Assembly: GCA_040901445.1 (NCBI GenBank)
Contig: JBBDYQ010000002.1
Span: 248,001-312,000 of the forward strand
Direction of reading: 5' to 3'
Length of the DNA stretch: 64,000 bases
DNA from: Thermoleophilaceae bacterium
GTDB lineage: Bacteria > Actinomycetota > Thermoleophilia > Solirubrobacterales > Thermoleophilaceae
Shown here: one piece after another, positions 60,044-64,000 of the stretch
Layout: each line of letters opens with the position of its first letter
How positions within the stretch are numbered: the stretch's first letter is position 1
The notes under the pieces: generated by a model
What the model was told of the DNA's origin: nothing
The model's database searches: none
The model's input: only the letters and a program-made list of their open reading frames with translations
Program-made: the position numbers and the translations under genes

Positions 60044-60095
60044 GGCCCGCGCTTACCCGCGCGGGCGCGCGCGGGAAACCCGAGCCGCCGGGACA

Positions 60096-60101
60096 TAGGC
60101 T
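60096..60101 (+). promoter_or_regulatory. -10 element of the alpha/beta hydrolase gene (leaderless)
   Basis: TAGGCT, six bases, then GTG at 60108. Confidence 0.5.
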
Positions 60102-60107
60102 TGGCCC

Positions 60108-60986
60108 GTGCTCGAGCCCGAGCGACTCGACGTTCCCGCCGCCGGCGGCCCCCTGCGCGTGTGGCGCTGGCCGGGCGACAGCCCGCTCGTGCTGGCGGCC
60201 CACGGCATCACATCGAACGGGCTCGCCTGGGCAAGCGTGGCCGAGGCCCTCGCCGGCGAGATCACGCTCGTCGCGCCGGACCTGCGCGGCCGCGGGGACA
60301 GCCGCGACCTCCCCGGGCCCTACGGGATGGCTCGCCATGCGGACGACCTGATGACCGTGCTCGACCATCTGGGCGCCGAGCGCGCCGCGGTGGCCGGGCA
60401 CTCGATGGGCGGCTTCGTGGCCGCGGTCGCGGCGGTCCGGCATCCCGACCGGGTGGCCGCAGCCGTGCTGGTGGACGGTGGAGTGGCGTTCGACATCCCG
60501 GCCGGGGACCCTCAGGCCGCCCTCGAGGCCACGCTCGGCCCCGCGATGGAGCGCCTGCGCATGACCTTCCCCGACGCCGCCGCGTATCGTGCGTTCTGGC
60601 GGCAGCACCCGGCGCTGGCCGGCGCGTGGTCGCCCGCCGTGGAGGCCCACATCGACCACGACACGGTCCCGGCCGGCGGCGGCACCGTGCGCTCGGCATG
60701 CGCGATCGATGCGGTGCGCGAGGACGGCGCAGCAATTCTCACCGACGACGAGGCCACCACGGCGGCGCGCCGGCTGCCGTGTCCCGCCACCCTGCTGTGG
60801 GCGCCGCGCGGGATGCTCGGCGAGCCGCCCGGCCTCTACACCGGCGGCCGCCTGTCAGCCGCCGGCCTCGACCCCGAGCGCGTGGTGGTGGAGCAGGTGC
60901 CCGGCGTCAACCACTACACGGTGCTGCTGGGCGGATCCGGCGCCGCGGCGGTGGCCGGCGCGATCCGGGCCGGCGCGAGCCGGTAG
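60108..60986 (+). CDS. Alpha/beta hydrolase
   Basis: A 292-residue hydrolase. The oxyanion strand is VLAAHGITSNG, the nucleophile elbow is AGHSMGG near residues 98-104, the acid lies in the LLWAPRGML region and the catalytic His in VNHYTVL near 270. The fold covers esterases, lactonases and C-C hydrolases; the substrate is unknown. GTG at 60108 is leaderless. It converges with the VOC gene. Confidence 0.88.
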   Translation: MLEPERLDVPAAGGPLRVWRWPGDSPLVLAAHGITSNGLAWASVAEALAGEITLVAPDLRGRGDSRDLPGPYGMARHADDLMTVLDHLGAERAAVAGHSMGGFVAAVAAVRHPDRVAAAVLVDGGVAFDIPAGDPQAALEATLGPAMERLRMTFPDAAAYRAFWRQHPALAGAWSPAVEAHIDHDTVPAGGGTVRSACAIDAVREDGAAILTDDEATTAARRLPCPATLLWAPRGMLGEPPGLYTGGRLSAAGLDPERVVVEQVPGVNHYTVLLGGSGAAAVAGAIRAGASR

Positions 60987-60996
60987 GGCGCGATGC

Positions 60997-61398
60997 TCAG
61001 GCGTCGGAGACCCGCGGCGCGTAGCGGTGGTGGAGCATGAGAGCGTTCCCATCCGGGTCCGCGAAGAAGGCCATGTGACAGACGCCGGTGTCGAGGGTGT
61101 CACCGGCGAACTCCACGCCGCGCTCGGCGAGCGCTGCTCGCGCGGCCTCCACGTCCTCGACGTGCAGGGCGAGCGGGTTCGGGTTCGGGTGATACCCGAA
61201 CGGGAAGTTCTCCGCCACGACCACGCTGAGCGTGACTGCGCCCGTCTCGAACTCGGCGAAGCTGCGTTCGGGCCTGTACGTCGAGCGCAGCAGCCCGAGT
61301 GTGGTGCCGTAGAACTCGACGGCGGCTTCGAGGTCGTTGGTGGGGACGGTGACGAAGTCGACGCCGGCCACGATCTGCTGCTCTTGCGCGGAGGTCAT
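60997..61398 (-). CDS. VOC-family (glyoxalase-like) protein
   Basis: A 133-residue protein of paired beta-alpha-beta-beta-beta modules. VDFVTVPTNDLEAAVEFYGTTLGL begins the first module, and HMAFFADPDGNALMLHHRY ends the second with the usual metal-binding Glu position changed to Leu/His. Such proteins are metal-dependent lyases, dioxygenases or resistance proteins. I chose ATG at 61398 (TAGAGT seven bases upstream); the frame continues to 62148 without homology. It diverges from an LLM oxidoreductase gene. Confidence 0.88.
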   Translation of the reverse strand: MTSAQEQQIVAGVDFVTVPTNDLEAAVEFYGTTLGLLRSTYRPERSFAEFETGAVTLSVVVAENFPFGYHPNPNPLALHVEDVEAARAALAERGVEFAGDTLDTGVCHMAFFADPDGNALMLHHRYAPRVSDA

Positions 61399-61405
61399 GC
61401 GCGGA

Positions 61406-61451
61406 ACTCTACGGGCGAGGAATAGTTGCTCGCGCAACCACTTGCTACCCT
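61406..61451. promoter_or_regulatory. Divergent promoters of the VOC and LLM genes
   Basis: Minus-strand TAGAGT (61406-61411) lies seven bases before the VOC ATG; plus-strand TACCCT (61446-61451) lies seven bases before the ATG at 61459. Both genes are leaderless. Confidence 0.55.
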
Positions 61452-61458
61452 CTCTCGG

Positions 61459-62511
61459 ATGGAGCTCGGACTCGCCACCTTCGCCGACGTCAGCTCCGGG
61501 GTCAGTGCCGAGCAGCGCATGCGCGACCTCATGGAGGAGGTCGAGCTGGCCGATCAGCTCGGACTCGACGTCTTCGGCATCGGCGAGCACCACCGCCCCG
61601 ACTTCGCCGTCTCCTCCCCCGCTGTTGCGCTGGCGGCCGCCGCGGTCCGCACGGAGCGCATCCGCCTCACCAGCGCGGTCACCGTGCTCAGCTCGGCGGA
61701 CCCGGTGCGCGTCTTCGAGGAGTTCGCCACGATCGACCTGCTGTCCGGCGGCCGCGCCGAGATCATGGCCGGGCGCGGCTCGTTCATCGAGTCCTTCCCG
61801 CTGTTCGGCTACGACCTCGAGGACTACGACGAGCTCTACGCGGAGAAGCTGGACCTGCTGCTCGCCATCCGCGAGCGCAATCCGGTCACGTGGTCCGGGC
61901 GCCACCGGCCGCCGCTCGAGGACGCCGGCGTCTGGCCGCGGCCTGTGCAGGAGCCGCTGCCCGTCTGGGTGGCGGTGGGCGGCTCGCCCCAGTCGGTGGT
62001 ACGCGCGGGCAAGCTGGGCCTGCCGCTGACGATCGCGATCATCGGCGGGCAGCCCGAGCGGTTCGTGTCGCTGGTCGAGCGCTACCGCGAGGCCGCGGCG
62101 CGCGCCGGCCACGATCCGGCGGCGCTGCCGGTGGGCATCAACACACACGGCTTCGTGGCCGCCGACCCGGCCCAGGCCAGCGCGGCGTTCGCCTCCTCAT
62201 ACACGGCGATGATGGGGCGCATCGGCCGCGAGCGCGGCTGGCCGCCGATGACCCGCGACCAGTACGAGGGGCTGCGCTCGCCCCGCGGCGCGCTGGCGGT
62301 GGGCAGCCCGCACGAGGTGGCCGAGAAGATCCTCTTCCAACACGAGCTCTTCGGCCATCGGCGCTATCTGGCGCAGATGAGCGTGGGCGCCGTGGCGCAC
62401 CGCGACGTGCTGCGCTCGATCGAGCTCTTCGGCACCGAGGTGGCTCCGCTCGTGCGCGCGGAGATCGCGCGGCGCGAGCCCGACCCCAGCCCGGCCGCAA
62501 CGGCCTCTTAG
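61459..62511 (+). CDS. LLM-class flavin-dependent oxidoreductase
   Basis: A 350-residue luciferase-like TIM-barrel enzyme that starts at its first strand ([14 protein letters not shown]). [33 protein letters not shown] and [12 protein letters not shown] are flavin-site signatures. [22 protein letters not shown] and the C-terminal barrel closure follow. Whether it uses FMN or F420 is not decided. It may act with the divergently transcribed VOC protein. No substrate is predicted. Confidence 0.9.
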   Translation: MELGLATFADVSSGVSAEQRMRDLMEEVELADQLGLDVFGIGEHHRPDFAVSSPAVALAAAAVRTERIRLTSAVTVLSSADPVRVFEEFATIDLLSGGRAEIMAGRGSFIESFPLFGYDLEDYDELYAEKLDLLLAIRERNPVTWSGRHRPPLEDAGVWPRPVQEPLPVWVAVGGSPQSVVRAGKLGLPLTIAIIGGQPERFVSLVERYREAAARAGHDPAALPVGINTHGFVAADPAQASAAFASSYTAMMGRIGRERGWPPMTRDQYEGLRSPRGALAVGSPHEVAEKILFQHELFGHRRYLAQMSVGAVAHRDVLRSIELFGTEVAPLVRAEIARREPDPSPAATAS

Positions 62512-62530
62512 CGGACCACGTCCACCGGCC

Positions 62531-63793
62531 TCAGCGCGCGCAGTCCGCGGCGCGCTCGAGCAGCAGCTCGCGCTCACGGGTGTTCCGCGTGAGCGACGCC
62601 GCGCGCTCGAACTCCGCGCGGGCCTCGTCGTGACGGCCGAGCTTCACGAGAAGCTGGCCGCGCACGCTGGGCAGGAGGTGGTAGCCGTGCAGCGACGGAT
62701 CGGAGGTCAGCTCATCGACGAGCTCGAGGCCCGCCTCCGGGCCGAACGCCATCCCGACCGCCACGGCGCGATTGAGCTCCACGACGGGCGACTGCATGAG
62801 TTGGGCGAGCGCATCGTAGAGGGCCACGATCCGCTTCCAGTTCGTCTCCTCCGGCGTCCGCGCCCGGGCGTGACAGGCGGCGATCTCGGCCTGGAGCGTG
62901 TACGTGCCGAGCCCGCCGCCGAGCTCCTCGGCGCGCTCGAGCGCCGCGAGCCCGCGGCGGATGAGGAGATGATCCCAGCGCCCACGATCCTGGTCGAGCA
63001 GCAGCACGGGCTCTCCCGACGGGCCCACCCGCGCACGCAGCCGCGACGCCTGGATCTCCATAAGCGCGACGAGGCCTTGCACCTCCGGCTCCTTGGGCAC
63101 GAGCCCGGCCAGGATCCGGCCGAGGCGGAGCGCGTCCTCGCACAGCGCGGGCCGGATCCAGTCGTCGCCGGCGGTGGCCGAGTAGCCCTCGTTGAACACG
63201 AGATAGACGACCTCGAGCACCGACGACAGGCGATCGCCCCACTCGCCCTTGCCGGGGACCTCGAAGGGAACGCGCGCCTCGGCGAGCGTGCGCTTGGCCC
63301 GGACGATCCGCTGGGCGACAGTTGCCTCGGGCACCAGGAACGCGCGCGCGACCTCCCTGGTGGTCAGCCCTCCGAGCAGGCGAAGGGTGAGCGCCACGCG
63401 CGCGTCGGTGGAGAGGACCGGGTGGCAGCAGATGAACACGAGGCCGAGGAGGTCGTCGCCGATGTCGTCGTCGATCGCGGCGTCGAGATCCGCCACGGCT
63501 CCGTTCTGCCGGATCAGCAGCCCGTGCCCGAGCTCCTCCTGCTTGCGCCCGAGCCGCTCCCTGCGACGCAGCAGGTCGATCGCGCGGTGCTTCGCGGTGG
63601 CCATGAGCCAGGCGCCCGGGTTTTCCGGGACGCCCGACTCTGGCCACTGCTCGAGCGCGGCGACGAGGGCATCGTGCGCCAGCTCCTCCGCGACCCCGAC
63701 GTCGCGCACGATCCGCGCGATGCCGGCGATGAGCCTGGCCGACTCGATCCTCCAGACCGCGTCGATCGCACGATGGGTGGTGGAAGCCGTCAC
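62531..63793 (-). CDS. ECF42-type RNA polymerase sigma factor
   Basis: A 420-residue sigma factor. Sigma-2 (about 10-80, with PGAWLMATAKHRAIDLLRR) and sigma-4 (about 130-190, LRLLGGLTTREVARAFLVPEATVAQRIVRAK, partly quoted) are followed by a 220-residue C-terminal extension of helical repeats, the hallmark of group ECF42, which uses no classical anti-sigma factor. ECF42 genes sit beside DGPF/YCII proteins, as here. GTG at 63793 follows the YCII stop by 12 bases. Confidence 0.92.
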   Translation of the reverse strand: MTASTTHRAIDAVWRIESARLIAGIARIVRDVGVAEELAHDALVAALEQWPESGVPENPGAWLMATAKHRAIDLLRRRERLGRKQEELGHGLLIRQNGAVADLDAAIDDDIGDDLLGLVFICCHPVLSTDARVALTLRLLGGLTTREVARAFLVPEATVAQRIVRAKRTLAEARVPFEVPGKGEWGDRLSSVLEVVYLVFNEGYSATAGDDWIRPALCEDALRLGRILAGLVPKEPEVQGLVALMEIQASRLRARVGPSGEPVLLLDQDRGRWDHLLIRRGLAALERAEELGGGLGTYTLQAEIAACHARARTPEETNWKRIVALYDALAQLMQSPVVELNRAVAVGMAFGPEAGLELVDELTSDPSLHGYHLLPSVRGQLLVKLGRHDEARAEFERAASLTRNTRERELLLERAADCAR

Positions 63794-63805
63794 CGCGAGG
63801 GGCTG

Positions 63806-64000
63806 CTACTGCTGGTTGGCGGCCGCCTGCGCCCGAATCCGCTCCTCCTGCTCCCTGAGCTCGGGCGTGAACTCGTCGCCGAAGTCCTCCGCCTCGAACA
63901 CCTGGCGGATCTCGATCTCGGCCTCCTCGTCGAGCGGGTTGGGGCAGCGCTTGACCCACTCGATCGCCTCGTCGAGCGACTTCGTCTGGATCAGCCAGTA
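63806..64000 (-). CDS. YCII/DGPF-domain protein, cut by the window edge
   Basis: The last 64 residues of a YCII-related protein are visible, ending in a TAG at 63806-63808. The segment YWLIQTKSLDEAIEWVKRCP and IEIRQVFEAEDFG are family signatures. These proteins accompany ECF42 sigma factors and are thought to take part in their control. The start lies beyond the right edge. It is followed by the sigma gene after 12 bases, so they form an operon. Confidence 0.9.
   Translation of the reverse strand, partial: YWLIQTKSLDEAIEWVKRCPNPLDEEAEIEIRQVFEAEDFGDEFTPELREQEERIRAQAAANQQ

Overview
This window is very GC-rich and densely packed. It looks like chromosomal DNA of a high-GC actinobacterium, and the gene set resembles the class Thermoleophilia (Solirubrobacter/Conexibacter-like). 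That assignment is inference. It rests on a three-subunit soluble-type succinate dehydrogenase operon, an ECF42-type sigma factor with a YCII protein, several F420/flavin luciferase-like enzymes, many GTG/TTG starts and frequent leaderless genes. No transposase, integrase, phage gene or CRISPR array was seen.

Layout. 1-7081: a P450 behind a truncated membrane-protein gene, a patatin-like lipase, an FMN-dependent 2-hydroxy-acid oxidase, an epimerase-like protein coupled to an SRPBCC protein, and a degenerate miniature malate dehydrogenase divergent from a winged-helix protein. 7087-14207: central metabolism, with an isocitrate dehydrogenase/malate dehydrogenase operon, an M50 site-2 protease with CBS domains, and sdhA-sdhB-CCG protein. 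14488-17467: an atypical LuxR-type regulator convergent with lysC-asd. 17493-23719: a GH3-like protein, a flippase-like membrane protein, recR, a methyltransferase, ybaB and dnaX. 23755-31000: a VWA/FecR-like secreted protein, a polytopic membrane protein, a large-type SRP RNA, tRNA-Val(CAC) and a long beta-repeat surface protein. 31147-36295: a compact cluster around a MerR regulator (zinc ribbon, DUF2795, two tiny ORFs, repeated operator-like motifs), then RNase J and release factor 3. 36576-42135: secreted or small proteins, a BASS transporter, an S4 protein and an M23 peptidase. 42139-49884: a MerR regulator facing a His/Asp-rich membrane protein across a palindromic promoter, an LLM oxidoreductase, an HD-GYP protein and an M14 carboxypeptidase. 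49995-64000: tRNA-Pro(CGG), a serine hydrolase, a neutral ceramidase, a DUF4160-DUF2442 pair, an acyl-CoA oxidase-like enzyme, a HEPN-MNT pair, tRNA-Ser(GGA), several small metal-binding or charged proteins, and ECF42 sigma with YCII.

How it is controlled. More than twenty genes have a hexamer of the form TANNNT placed 6-10 bases before an ATG, GTG or TTG with no Shine-Dalgarno sequence, which indicates leaderless transcription. Two divergent pairs (lysC/GH3-like and recR/methyltransferase) appear to share one TA dinucleotide between two opposed -10 elements. Many co-directional genes overlap by four bases (ATGA, GTGA, TTGA), and three convergent pairs share a single CTAG that supplies both stop codons.

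Most worth following up: (i) the miniature malate-dehydrogenase-like protein that keeps scaffold peptides but has lost every active-site motif; (ii) the MerR regulator at 31882 with its ring of repeated operator motifs; (iii) the MerR/membrane-protein pair at 42139-44932, with an operator filling a promoter spacer and a duplicated His/Asp motif; (iv) the cluster of GTTCCGCGGAAC palindromes around two toxin-antitoxin-like modules, both of which may carry frameshifts. All functions come from motif recognition by eye; no database search was run.
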